Position numbers and translations under genes: made by a program. A DNA stretch of 64,000 nucleotides from an uncultured Lacticaseibacillus sp. GTDB taxonomy: Bacteria; Bacillota; Bacilli; Lactobacillales; Lactobacillaceae. This document shows positions 8,377 through 16,023 of the stretch, piece by piece. Below the pieces are notes generated by a model. It was not told where the DNA came from and made no database searches. It was given only the letters and a program-made list of their open reading frames with translations. Numbering within the stretch: the first letter of the stretch is position 1; each line of letters begins with the position of its first letter. The DNA is taken from positions 22,793 through 86,792 of the forward strand of contig CAKRNG010000007.1 in NCBI GenBank assembly GCA_934370925.1, written 5' to 3'.

Positions 8377-9906
8377 TTGAGTAGTCAGGAACATGGATTA
8401 GTCGTGATTGCCAGTCAAGGGGTCACGTTCTCCATTACAAATTTAGCGAATTTGACCACGATTGAACGGGGAACTTATCCCGTTCCCGTGGGCGAAGAAA
8501 TCTTCAGTGGTCACGTCTTGTCGCCCGCAACCACGGGGGCGCTGCAGACGGCCCTGCTTGCGGTGCGCCAACTATTTGCGGATTACGGCGTTGATGATTA
8601 CGAAGTGTATGCGGGTCAATCCTTTTTCGAGGGGGAGAATGCCGAATTCGTGCGTGATCAATTGTTTAACCGCACCGGTATGTGGGTGCACCGTCTCGCC
8701 ATTCCCGAAGAAGCGTACCACCGAACGAGTGCAGTTCGGCAGAATTTTCCCCACTTCGACCAGATGATTGAAGATGGGACCGTGCTGGTTGATATTGGTG
8801 GCGGGACCGTGGAATTAATTGCCTTTTCTAACGGGACGTTCAGTTTTGCCCGGAACTTGAACCTCGGGCCGCTTCGTGTGTTCGAGGTGATGAAAGACGT
8901 TCAGCGCAGTGAGCCGAACTATGTGGAAGTGCTGCGGGACTACATTGATAGTCGGCTGCTGGACTTCATGCGCCTGTTACCACAAAAGCATGACTACCAG
9001 AACATGATTCTGACGGGGAGCGGGATGCGCCTGCTCGGGAACATGTGGCCGGATGACCACCAGGGGAAAATTGACCGGCACCATTTCCGGAAGCTGTACC
9101 ATGAATTGACGCGGGCCAGTGACCAGTACATCGCCAGCACGTATGACATTGCGCCCGCGCAGGTGAGCCAAGTGTTGCCAACTATTTTGCTCATTCACCA
9201 GCTTGTGCAACGGCTGGATGCGGATGCAATTTGGCGTAGTGATTTACGCCTTATTGATGGCCTTGAGGTGAATGCGGCGGTGAACGCGGACGCCCACACC
9301 GTGCGTTTTGACCCCACCGAATCCATTCGGGCCAGCGCGCTCACGTTGTCGAACTGGTACCACGTGGATGAGAAGCACCGGGATACGACGGTGAAATTCG
9401 CACTTCAGCTCTTTGACCGGTTGCGCAAGCTGCACGGGCTCGGTAAACGGGAACGGTTGTTGCTGGAAACCGCCGCCCTCATTACGGATATTGGGAGCTA
9501 CATCGACACGCATGACCATGCGGAAAGCAGTGACTACATTATCCGTTCGTCAGATATTATGGGGTTGAGTAGTCGCGAGCAAGCCATCGTGGCCACTATC
9601 GCGCATTACCACACGAGTGCGACGCCACAGTTGGACATGTCCGCCCTCAGCACCTTCAATGGGGCTGACCGGTTGATTGTGGCCAAGTTGTCGGCGCTGT
9701 TACGGGTGGCGGACTCCCTGGATACGAGCCGGCAACAGAAAATCGATACCATTAGTGTCTCCATGAAGAGTGGCCGCGTGACGATTACCGCCAGCAGCCG
9801 GGATAGTCTGGAATTGGAGAAATGGACATTGGCGCAGAAGGGGCATTTCTTTGAGGCCGTCTTCGGGATGCCGGTGCGTTTGAAATGGAGGAATCATCAA
9901 GCATGA
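8377..9906 (+). CDS. ppx: Ppx/GppA-family exopolyphosphatase with C-terminal HD domain
   Basis: 509 residues from TTG 8377, chosen because GGGAGGA lies six bases upstream. The open frame continues 27 codons upstream without a ribosome site. The N-terminal ASKHA fold includes the phosphate-binding VDIGGGTVELIAF motif; the C-terminal third holds an HD-type helical domain as in E. coli-type long Ppx proteins. Ppx enzymes remove terminal phosphate from polyphosphate, or act on pppGpp. Its stop codon overlaps the ppk start (ATGA), so the two are translationally coupled. Confidence 0.88.
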   Translation: MSSQEHGLVVIASQGVTFSITNLANLTTIERGTYPVPVGEEIFSGHVLSPATTGALQTALLAVRQLFADYGVDDYEVYAGQSFFEGENAEFVRDQLFNRTGMWVHRLAIPEEAYHRTSAVRQNFPHFDQMIEDGTVLVDIGGGTVELIAFSNGTFSFARNLNLGPLRVFEVMKDVQRSEPNYVEVLRDYIDSRLLDFMRLLPQKHDYQNMILTGSGMRLLGNMWPDDHQGKIDRHHFRKLYHELTRASDQYIASTYDIAPAQVSQVLPTILLIHQLVQRLDADAIWRSDLRLIDGLEVNAAVNADAHTVRFDPTESIRASALTLSNWYHVDEKHRDTTVKFALQLFDRLRKLHGLGKRERLLLETAALITDIGSYIDTHDHAESSDYIIRSSDIMGLSSREQAIVATIAHYHTSATPQLDMSALSTFNGADRLIVAKLSALLRVADSLDTSRQQKIDTISVSMKSGRVTITASSRDSLELEKWTLAQKGHFFEAVFGMPVRLKWRNHQA

Positions 9907-12065
9907 GTAAGAGCCCATTTGCTGATCATAAATTCTATACGAACCGCGAACTGAGCTGGATTGCATTTAACGACCGCGTGCTGGATGAAGCTCGCGACAA
10001 GAGCAACCCGCTTCTAGAACGTGTGCGTTTTTTGGCCATCACGCAGAGCAATCTGGATGAATTCTTTAACGTGCGGGTGGCGTCCTTGCGCAAAATGGTG
10101 TCGATTGGGTACGATAAGCTGGATGCGGCGGGCATGACGCCAACGCAGCAGCTCGACGCCATTAGCCGCGATGTGCACACCATGGTGGATAAGCAGTACA
10201 GTACGCTCTCCCGTTCGCTTGTGCCGGCGCTGGCAAAAATTGCGATTAATCTGCACCAACCACGCGAATTGCGTGGTGAACAGTTGGACTTTGTGGATGA
10301 TTATTTTCACCAGGAATTGTATCCCATCTTAACCCCGCTGGCCGTGGATGTGTCGCGACCGTTCCCGTTCATCGCGGATAACACGATGAATCTCGCGTTG
10401 CGGTTGGAACGTCCCATGGCACAAGAAGAAAAGCGCAACTTTGCGACCGTGCAGATTCCAAGTAGTATGCCCCGTGTCATCCGCTTGCCGGGGAATGGGG
10501 ATGACTTCGTGTTGCTCGAAGATGTGGTGCGCCAATACGTGGGCGAGCTGTTCGTTGGGGCGAAGATTCGTGAAAGTGCCATGTTCCGGGTGACGCGGGA
10601 TATGGGGCTGGATGTCGATGAAGAAGACGCGTCTGACCTGATGAAGGAAATTCAGCAGCAACTCAAGAAACGTGAACGTGGGCGTGTCATGCGGCTTGAA
10701 GTTGAGGGTGGCATGAGCAAGTCCCTCGAACGCTATTTGGTCAAGCAAATGTCGATTGATGCGCGGGATGTGTACCCGATTAATGGCCCCATCGACCTTG
10801 GCTTCTTGAGCCAGCTTGTCAAGAATGTGGCGCCAAAGCCCGATGCGGTTTTCCCAGCAGCAACGCCTTACTTAGCACCGATTTTTACGGATCAGTCCAT
10901 CTTCCGGACGATTCGCAATGGGGATGTGTTCCTGCACCATCCATACGATAGCTTCACGCCCGTTGTCGAGTTCATTCACCAAGCCGCCGTGGATCCGCGC
11001 GTGCTGGCCGTGAAGATGACGCTGTACCGTGTTTCGAGTAAGTCACCGATTATTAAGTACCTGAAACAGGCGGCTGATAATGGCAAACAAGTGACGGTAC
11101 TGGTTGAATTGAAGGCGCGGTTTGACGAAGAGAATAACGTGCACTGGGCCAAAGAGCTTGAACGGGCAGGTTGTCACGTGATTTATGGGCTCGTGGGACT
11201 CAAGACGCACTGCAAATTAGCGTTAGTGGTGCGCCGCGAAGAAGACGGCATGCGCCGGTACATGCACATGGCGACGGGGAACTACAATGATGTCACGGCG
11301 CGGTTCTACACGGACATGGGCCTCTTCACGTGTAACCCCGAAATCGGGGCAGACGCCAGCAACATTTTCAACATGTTGAGCGGCTTCTCGGAACCACCTT
11401 ACTTCCATAAACTCGTGATTTCACCAGACGGGATTCGTGACTTCTTGAGCGAGCGGATTGATGCGGAAATCAAGGCGGCCAAAGCGGGACGGCGAGCGGA
11501 AATTCATATGAAGATGAACTCACTGTCTGATCCAGCGATGATACGAAAGTTGTACGCGGCGGGCGCAGCTGGGGTTCACGTCCACCTGATTGTGCGCGGT
11601 ATTTGCGATTTAAAGGTGGGAATTCCCCACATTTCGGAGAACATCGAGGTGCACTCCATCGTTGGGCGGTATTTGGAACATTCGCGAATTTACGCGTTCT
11701 ATGCGGATGGGGAGGAGCAGGTTTACCTGTCTTCTGCCGACCTAATGACGCGCAATCTGTCGTGGCGGGTGGAAATTTTGTTCCCAATTCTGCAGGAGGA
11801 TATTCGGCAACAAGCCAATAACATTTTCAACCTCATGTGGGAAGACAACGCCAAGACACGGGTGCTCCAGCCGGACGCCACGTGGCAGCGGATTGATCGT
11901 CGTGGCCGGACACCGTTTAACGTGCAGGACTACTTTGTGGCGCACGCTGCGGATATGTCAGCCGATTTGCTCGGAACCGAGGCGCAGGATGAATCGAATG
12001 AAGCGGGGGGGCCACGGCGGTTCATTCCGCTCCGGGCGCCTGAAGATGCGGATGACGCGGAATAG
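9903..12065 (+). CDS. ppk: polyphosphate kinase
   Basis: 720 residues from ATG 9903. GGAGG lies at the right distance; an in-frame ATG at 9885 precedes that site and is unlikely. The protein shows the four-domain PPK1 pattern: N-terminal RELSWIAFNDRVLDEA, LDEFFNVRVA, the catalytic region with GLKTHCKL and HMATGNYN (candidate phosphohistidine regions), and YTDMGLFT with DLMTRNLSWRVE. PPK1 reversibly transfers the gamma phosphate of ATP to polyphosphate and is membrane-associated. It is flanked by two Ppx-type genes, so synthesis and breakdown are encoded together. Confidence 0.97.
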   Translation: MSKSPFADHKFYTNRELSWIAFNDRVLDEARDKSNPLLERVRFLAITQSNLDEFFNVRVASLRKMVSIGYDKLDAAGMTPTQQLDAISRDVHTMVDKQYSTLSRSLVPALAKIAINLHQPRELRGEQLDFVDDYFHQELYPILTPLAVDVSRPFPFIADNTMNLALRLERPMAQEEKRNFATVQIPSSMPRVIRLPGNGDDFVLLEDVVRQYVGELFVGAKIRESAMFRVTRDMGLDVDEEDASDLMKEIQQQLKKRERGRVMRLEVEGGMSKSLERYLVKQMSIDARDVYPINGPIDLGFLSQLVKNVAPKPDAVFPAATPYLAPIFTDQSIFRTIRNGDVFLHHPYDSFTPVVEFIHQAAVDPRVLAVKMTLYRVSSKSPIIKYLKQAADNGKQVTVLVELKARFDEENNVHWAKELERAGCHVIYGLVGLKTHCKLALVVRREEDGMRRYMHMATGNYNDVTARFYTDMGLFTCNPEIGADASNIFNMLSGFSEPPYFHKLVISPDGIRDFLSERIDAEIKAAKAGRRAEIHMKMNSLSDPAMIRKLYAAGAAGVHVHLIVRGICDLKVGIPHISENIEVHSIVGRYLEHSRIYAFYADGEEQVYLSSADLMTRNLSWRVEILFPILQEDIRQQANNIFNLMWEDNAKTRVLQPDATWQRIDRRGRTPFNVQDYFVAHAADMSADLLGTEAQDESNEAGGPRRFIPLRAPEDADDAE

Positions 12066-12086
12066 GAACATGGGAAGGAAGAGTCA

Positions 12087-13046
12087 ATGTCACACTTTGC
12101 AGTATTTGATTTAGGGAGTAACTCTGCCCGCATGTCGCTTTGGCGCATCGAGGATGGTGAACCGACGCCAGTTTTGAAGATGAAGGAAATGGTGCGTCTG
12201 TCCGAAGATATGGGGCCGGAACGTCTCTTGCGGGAACCCGCCATGGTCCGAACGATTGCTGCGTTGAAGCGGTTTAAGGTGGCGCTGGCGGATTACGAGG
12301 ACGTGACCGTTAAGGCGTACGCGACCGCAGCGACACGCCAGGCACGTAACCAGAAGCTGTTTTTGAAGCGGGTTCGTGAAGAGGCCGAGATTGACCTGGA
12401 AGTGATTCCGGGAACGAAAGAAGCTGAACTTGATTTTGTCGGGGTGATTAACACGTTGCCCGTTCAGAATGCCCTCATTGTGGATACAGGTGGGGCCTCG
12501 ACAGAACTGGTGCTGGTACAGAACCGCAAGATGCAGAACCTGATAAGCATTCCGTTTGGGTCCGTTAATTTAACGGAGCGTTTCCTGAGCCATGACCCCG
12601 TGAATGCCAGTGAACTATTTAACTTGATGGCGACGGTGAACCGGACGTTCAACGGCGTCTGGTGGTTGCGGAAGGCACAGAATCTGCCCATCATCGCGCT
12701 GGGGGGCTCGAACCGAACACTGGCGAAAATTGAGCGACGTAAGGAAAAATTCCGTGACTTCGAAGCTGTGCACGGGTTTCGGATGTACACGCCGGAGATG
12801 AATAAGATTTTCAGCGAAATCTTGGATGCGGACTTGGCAGAACGGAAGGCGATTCCGGGCTTGTCGAAGGACCGGGCCGACATCATCGTGGGCGGGCTTA
12901 TTCCCGTGGTGACGATGATGCGGTACTTGGATTCGGATAGGCTTGTCTTCTCGCAGAACGGATTGCGGGAGGGGGCACTGTACGAACACTTGAACGGCGT
13001 CCAGAAGCTGAATGGGGAAGCCACCGAAGTTGTCGAGGAACAATAA
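12087..13046 (+). CDS. second Ppx/GppA-family phosphatase (short form)
   Basis: 319 residues from ATG 12087 with AAGGAAG upstream, 21 bp after ppk. It has the ASKHA-fold motifs FDLGSNSARMSL near the N-terminus, AYATAATRQARN, VDTGGASTELVLV and ALGGSNRT. It lacks the HD domain of the first ppx gene, as do short Gram-positive Ppx proteins. It probably degrades polyphosphate or pppGpp. Two Ppx paralogues around one ppk may differ in chain length or nucleotide preference; that is an inference. Confidence 0.88.
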   Translation: MSHFAVFDLGSNSARMSLWRIEDGEPTPVLKMKEMVRLSEDMGPERLLREPAMVRTIAALKRFKVALADYEDVTVKAYATAATRQARNQKLFLKRVREEAEIDLEVIPGTKEAELDFVGVINTLPVQNALIVDTGGASTELVLVQNRKMQNLISIPFGSVNLTERFLSHDPVNASELFNLMATVNRTFNGVWWLRKAQNLPIIALGGSNRTLAKIERRKEKFRDFEAVHGFRMYTPEMNKIFSEILDADLAERKAIPGLSKDRADIIVGGLIPVVTMMRYLDSDRLVFSQNGLREGALYEHLNGVQKLNGEATEVVEEQ

Positions 13047-13049
13047 TGT

Positions 13050-13195
13050 AAAAACCTTTTTAGACGGGACATTCGCGGCTGCGCGCGAATGTCTTATCGA
13101 GGGGAGAGTTGCACACTGATGTTTTAATGCCGAGTTGCGATGTTACCAATCATCCTAATGAAGAAACGTGAGGAGCGTCAGCGACGTTTCCTCAA
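13050..13195 (+). repeat. C-family structured intergenic element, copy 1
   Basis: Starts AAAACCTTTTTAGAC, then a GACATTCGCG/CGCGAATGTC hairpin, TCTTATCGAGG, and a closing hairpin with stem GAAACGT/ACGTTTC around GAGGAGCGTCAGCG. In the other C copies the closing stem is GCAACG/CGTTGC, a compensating change. It sits directly after the short ppx gene and may also terminate that operon. Confidence 0.75.
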
Positions 13196-13225
13196 ATGGT
13201 AGTGGCTTATAAATGAATAAAACAG

Positions 13226-13254
13226 TTGAGTAAACTTATGATATTGATTATGAT
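13226..13254 (+). promoter_or_regulatory. sigma-A promoter for a candidate small RNA
   Basis: TTGAGT (13226-13231), a 17-bp spacer, TATGAT (13249-13254). Transcription would begin near 13261. No gene with a ribosome site follows before the terminator at 13377-13421. Confidence 0.6.
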
Positions 13255-13260
13255 AGTAGT

Positions 13261-13421
13261 GGATAATATGTATGTTTCGACCGCTGCAACGGTCGAAACG
13301 GTTGGGACTAGCCGCGACTGATAATAACGCCGAGAAGTTCGAACATCTTATTCACCTCGATTCCATCAATTGAGGGAGCACCGTCTGATTCGTGGGTACG
13401 TGTCGAGAACGGTGCTTTTTA
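13261..13421 (+). ncRNA. candidate antisense small RNA (about 160 nt)
   Basis: Runs from the predicted start near 13261 to an intrinsic terminator. It has a perfect 10-bp 5' hairpin (GTTTCGACCG at 13274-13283, pairing with 13290-13299), a middle section complementary to the candidate peptide gene and its ribosome site on the minus strand, and a terminator AGCACCGT/ACGGTGCT followed by TTTTTA (13377-13421). A 17-codon plus-strand frame inside it has no ribosome site. The calls rest on promoter and terminator quality only. Confidence 0.45.
13308..13346 (-). CDS. candidate 12-residue hydrophobic peptide next to Rgg regulators
   Basis: Reads MFELLGVIISRG then TAG. GAGGTG lies six bases before the ATG, and a promoter TTGAAT-17-TACTAT with an extended TG stands about 90 bp upstream. 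An in-frame GTG three codons earlier overlaps that site. The acidic-then-hydrophobic sequence ending in Gly recalls short hydrophobic pheromones of Rgg systems (for example those ending IIVGG). However, it lacks the usual basic leader and is half the usual length. Alternative: a truncated type I toxin-like peptide, or a chance frame. The gene faces away from two rgg genes. Confidence 0.35.
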   Translation of the reverse strand: MFELLGVIISRG

Positions 13422-13436
13422 TCTGCCGTTGAATGT

Positions 13437-13465
13437 ATAGTAGCATTACAAAAAATCAAATTCAA
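13437..13465 (-). promoter_or_regulatory. promoter for the candidate peptide transcript
   Basis: On the minus strand: TTGAAT (13465-13460), a 17-bp spacer, TGC then TACTAT (13442-13437). The transcript would begin near 13429, with a leader that can form the AGCACCGT/ACGGTGCT hairpin before the ribosome site. The -35 abuts the large palindrome at 13465-13517. Confidence 0.5.
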
Positions 13466-13517
13466 TAATTTATCAATCTATATAATCTTTATGCAATTAT
13501 ATAGATTGATAAATTAT
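13465..13517. promoter_or_regulatory. perfect 22-bp-arm palindrome, candidate regulator-binding site
   Basis: The left arm 13465-13486 and right arm 13496-13517 are perfect reverse complements (22 bp) around CTTTATGCA. The arms are very AT-rich and contain ATTTATCAATCTATA. It lies between the divergent peptide promoter and the first rgg gene, directly upstream of the peptide -35, where an activator such as Rgg would bind. There is no T-run, so a terminator is unlikely. Confidence 0.55.
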
Positions 13518-13613
13518 CTATTTATCGAAAAAAGTTTTGATTTATTTTCTAATTCTTAGGTATGCTAAATGGCGTAATGTGATTTAGATGAATATAATCG
13601 TGGGGAAATCATT

Positions 13614-14510
13614 TTGGAAAAGAGTCGTGAAGCGGTTAAACTGGGTGATTATTTTTATCGGATACGAACGGAAAGAGATATTATTTTGAAAGCAGCGTCG
13701 GCTGGCACGCCGTCCACACTTGCGCGATTTGAGAAGGGGGAGCACAACCTGAGCAATGAGCGCCTATTTGTTGTGATGAACAAAATTGGTCTGCAAGCGG
13801 AAGATTTGCAGAATGAGTTTGTGCGCTTTTACTCACCGTTCAACATGGTCGCGAATCAAATTTCAGAACACGCAATGAATCAGACGCCGGCCTTTTTAGC
13901 AGAAATTATCAAGCAATATGAGTCACTGGCCGACCATGAGGGGAAACTTTACCAATTGAACCATCAAGTTCTGGACGTCAGATATCAATCGCGGTTGGTT
14001 GGAAAATCAATCCTGATGTCGGATCAACTTGAGAATGACGTGGTGACCTTATTGCTGCGTAACGATTGTTGGGTGAAGTATGACTATTGGTTGCTCTATT
14101 TAGCCGCACCTTATTTGAGTACAGCGGGGCTAGTGCGCGTGTGTGCGCATGAAGCAGAAAATAGGAATACAGAGAACGCAAACTATGCGCCGTACAAAAA
14201 CGGCGCGCTTTGCCAAGTCATGTTGACGTTTGTTTTGAGGGGTGAGCTGGATCAAGCGCGCCAATTGAAGACGCGATTAGTACAAATGAAAATGAACTTG
14301 TTTTGGGCGGTGAGCACAACAAACACAACCTTGATTAACCTTATTAGTCATTGGCTGGATAGGGATGTACCGTTGGCGGTTAAACAGTCACGTAGCCAAG
14401 CGTTAATTGAAACCGTTCGTGCGTTAGAAATGCCAAGCATGGTGACCTATTTACAGGGGCTGACCGCGCAATTAACGGAATTGGCGGAGGGAGACGGCGG
14501 AAATGAGTAA
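13614..14510 (+). CDS. Rgg/GadR/MutR-type transcriptional regulator, first of a pair
   Basis: 298 residues from TTG 13614, GGGGAAA upstream. An N-terminal helix-turn-helix (about residues 10-68, with STLARFEKGEHNLSNERLF as recognition region) precedes an alpha-helical C-terminal domain, as in Rgg/MutR proteins that bind short peptides. A promoter candidate with TATGCT near 13561 lies upstream. The gene is AT-richer than its neighbours. It overlaps the second regulator gene by 8 bp. Targets are unknown; the palindrome and divergent peptide upstream are the obvious candidates. Confidence 0.8.
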   Translation: MEKSREAVKLGDYFYRIRTERDIILKAASAGTPSTLARFEKGEHNLSNERLFVVMNKIGLQAEDLQNEFVRFYSPFNMVANQISEHAMNQTPAFLAEIIKQYESLADHEGKLYQLNHQVLDVRYQSRLVGKSILMSDQLENDVVTLLLRNDCWVKYDYWLLYLAAPYLSTAGLVRVCAHEAENRNTENANYAPYKNGALCQVMLTFVLRGELDQARQLKTRLVQMKMNLFWAVSTTNTTLINLISHWLDRDVPLAVKQSRSQALIETVRALEMPSMVTYLQGLTAQLTELAEGDGGNE

Positions 14511-15387
14511 TATGCTGGGACCATTTTTAAAACAGTTGCGTCAAGCGCGGGGGATTACGCTCAGTGATTTGAGTGAGGAAATTTCAACGTCAGCACTCTC
14601 ACGGTTTGAGAACGGTAAAATCGATTTGACGCGTTCCCGTCTAGATAAATTTTTGGATACGGTGGGAATTGATTACGAGGATTTAGCCTTCAACGGACTC
14701 GTAACGGATAATGACAACCTCATCGTCGAAGGAATTAATGGGGCAACCTATCAACGAGAAGTTTATACGCAGTTAATTGAAAATTTTGAGAAATTACGCG
14801 TTCCAAATGCACGTAATCCCTATTTAACGGTGATGATACACGCGTTGACCGAATGGGTGCACATTCACGACAATCCAAAGCATCAGTTCTCCGAGGACGT
14901 GATGAACGAACTGATTAGATATTTACGGCCGTTGACGGAATTCACACGGATTGAGAGAACTATATTGAATAATATCTTACCGTTGATTCCGGTTGAGCGT
15001 ACTTGGGGAATTATGAAGCCGAAGTGTGATTATGCTTTAGCAAATTTAGAAACTATTTCCACGGATCAGTTGAGAGGCATTCTCGGTTTAGTTGCTAAAT
15101 ACTTAGAACGCCTTGTTGATGAGGCGCGGTTTGATTTGTTTGATGAACTTTATGAAATCGCCATAATATTCGTAAGCAAGTTTCCTGAAGACATGATAAT
15201 CAGATATAACTTTATGACGAATAAGGCGCTTCGGGATTTGGCAGCGAACCGAACAAAAGAAAATCGGCATCAGCTCGCCCGCCTGATTGCTGCAACAAAG
15301 GTCTTTTGCCCACCGGACTATTTCACGTCGATTAAGCAGTACACGATTGATGAGGGAACCTTGACTGAGGAAGATTTTGAATTTTAG
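14503..15387 (+). CDS. Rgg/GadR/MutR-type transcriptional regulator, second of a pair
   Basis: 294 residues from ATG 14503 (a second ATG lies three codons on). The helix-turn-helix LGPFLKQLRQARGITLSDLS...SALSRFENGKIDLTRSRL is typical of Rgg proteins, followed by a TPR-like helical domain. It overlaps the first regulator by 8 bp, so both are made from one message. The two differ strongly in sequence, so they may respond to different signals or oppose each other, as Rgg2/Rgg3 do in streptococci. The last is analogy, not evidence. Confidence 0.85.
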   Translation: MSNMLGPFLKQLRQARGITLSDLSEEISTSALSRFENGKIDLTRSRLDKFLDTVGIDYEDLAFNGLVTDNDNLIVEGINGATYQREVYTQLIENFEKLRVPNARNPYLTVMIHALTEWVHIHDNPKHQFSEDVMNELIRYLRPLTEFTRIERTILNNILPLIPVERTWGIMKPKCDYALANLETISTDQLRGILGLVAKYLERLVDEARFDLFDELYEIAIIFVSKFPEDMIIRYNFMTNKALRDLAANRTKENRHQLARLIAATKVFCPPDYFTSIKQYTIDEGTLTEEDFEF

Positions 15388-15463
15388 GCAAAGGTAATAT
15401 CAGATTGTGTTAAGATTCGCCGTGACGTCATCCACGTAACGGCGTTTTTGGTAAAATCATGCT

Positions 15464-15790
15464 TGGACGTAGAGGCCAGGGCGTACTGGTGCTCTCCGTT
15501 ACGGGCTTTTGGGGGCCGGAACGTGGTGTGGCCGGCACTGGCGATGTCCAGAGCTCTAAGCGGTAAACCGCCAAGAGCTTCTGGCTCCAGCCGCTGACGC
15601 GTCTTCCACCTGAAAAGAAAGCCTTGGCTCGCTGCGCTCCCGCAAGTCTTTCTTTTCGCCAGTCTGACCAAAACCCGGTCAGACTTCCACCACTTGGCCC
15701 CCACACCCACTGCGATGTCCATCGTTCTAGGCAATAAATTGCTAAGAACGATTGGCTCCACTCCGACCACCAGTGCGCCCCTAGATGTAC
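15464..15790 (+). repeat. D-family structured element, long copy
   Basis: Terminal inverted arms GGGCGTACTGGTG (15480-) and CACCAGTGCGCCC (15768-15780). Inside: stem GGGGGCC/GGCCCCC; a hairpin with AAAAGAAAG-c-CTTG paired to CAAG-t-CTTTCTTTT around the loop GCTCGCTGCGCTCCCG; stem GTCTGACC/GGTCAGAC; and two hairpins set in the same frame (GCGATGTCC before, GGCTCCA after) but with different stems at about 15549-15584 and 15720-15754. Minus-strand frames here are chance openings. Confidence 0.8.
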
Positions 15791-15850
15791 GATTCATGAC
15801 GCAATGATCTATCAAACAAGTGGAACAAATATAATATGAAGCTAGTTTAG

Positions 15851-15975
15851 ACAAGGTGTCAGTGGCTTCGCGCGAATGTCTTATCGAGGAAAGGTTTGCT
15901 CACTGTATTCCCCGAGTTTTAACGTAACCAATCAACAAGCGGATACAACGCGAGGGGCGCCAGCGACGTTGCCTC
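15851..15975 (+). repeat. C-family structured element, copy 2
   Basis: Has the CGCGAATGTCTTATCGAGGAAAGG core, GTAACCAATCAAC, and the closing hairpin CAACG/CGTTG around CGAGGGGCGCCAGCGA. The left arm of the first hairpin is decayed. It ends about 50 bp before the DUF1002 gene and follows a D element. Confidence 0.75.
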
Positions 15976-16023
15976 ACCCGATAGATCTGGGGCGATAATC
16001 CCAGGAAGGAACGAATTTAACGT

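Noticed and set aside
13268..13321. Plus-strand 17-codon frame (starting MYVSTAATV) in the candidate small RNA
   Set aside because: No ribosome site before the ATG, and the sequence is mostly one arm of a hairpin.
15384..15854. 156-codon minus-strand frame over D element 1
   Set aside because: It spans structured repeat DNA, has no ribosome site, and its translation follows the hairpins.
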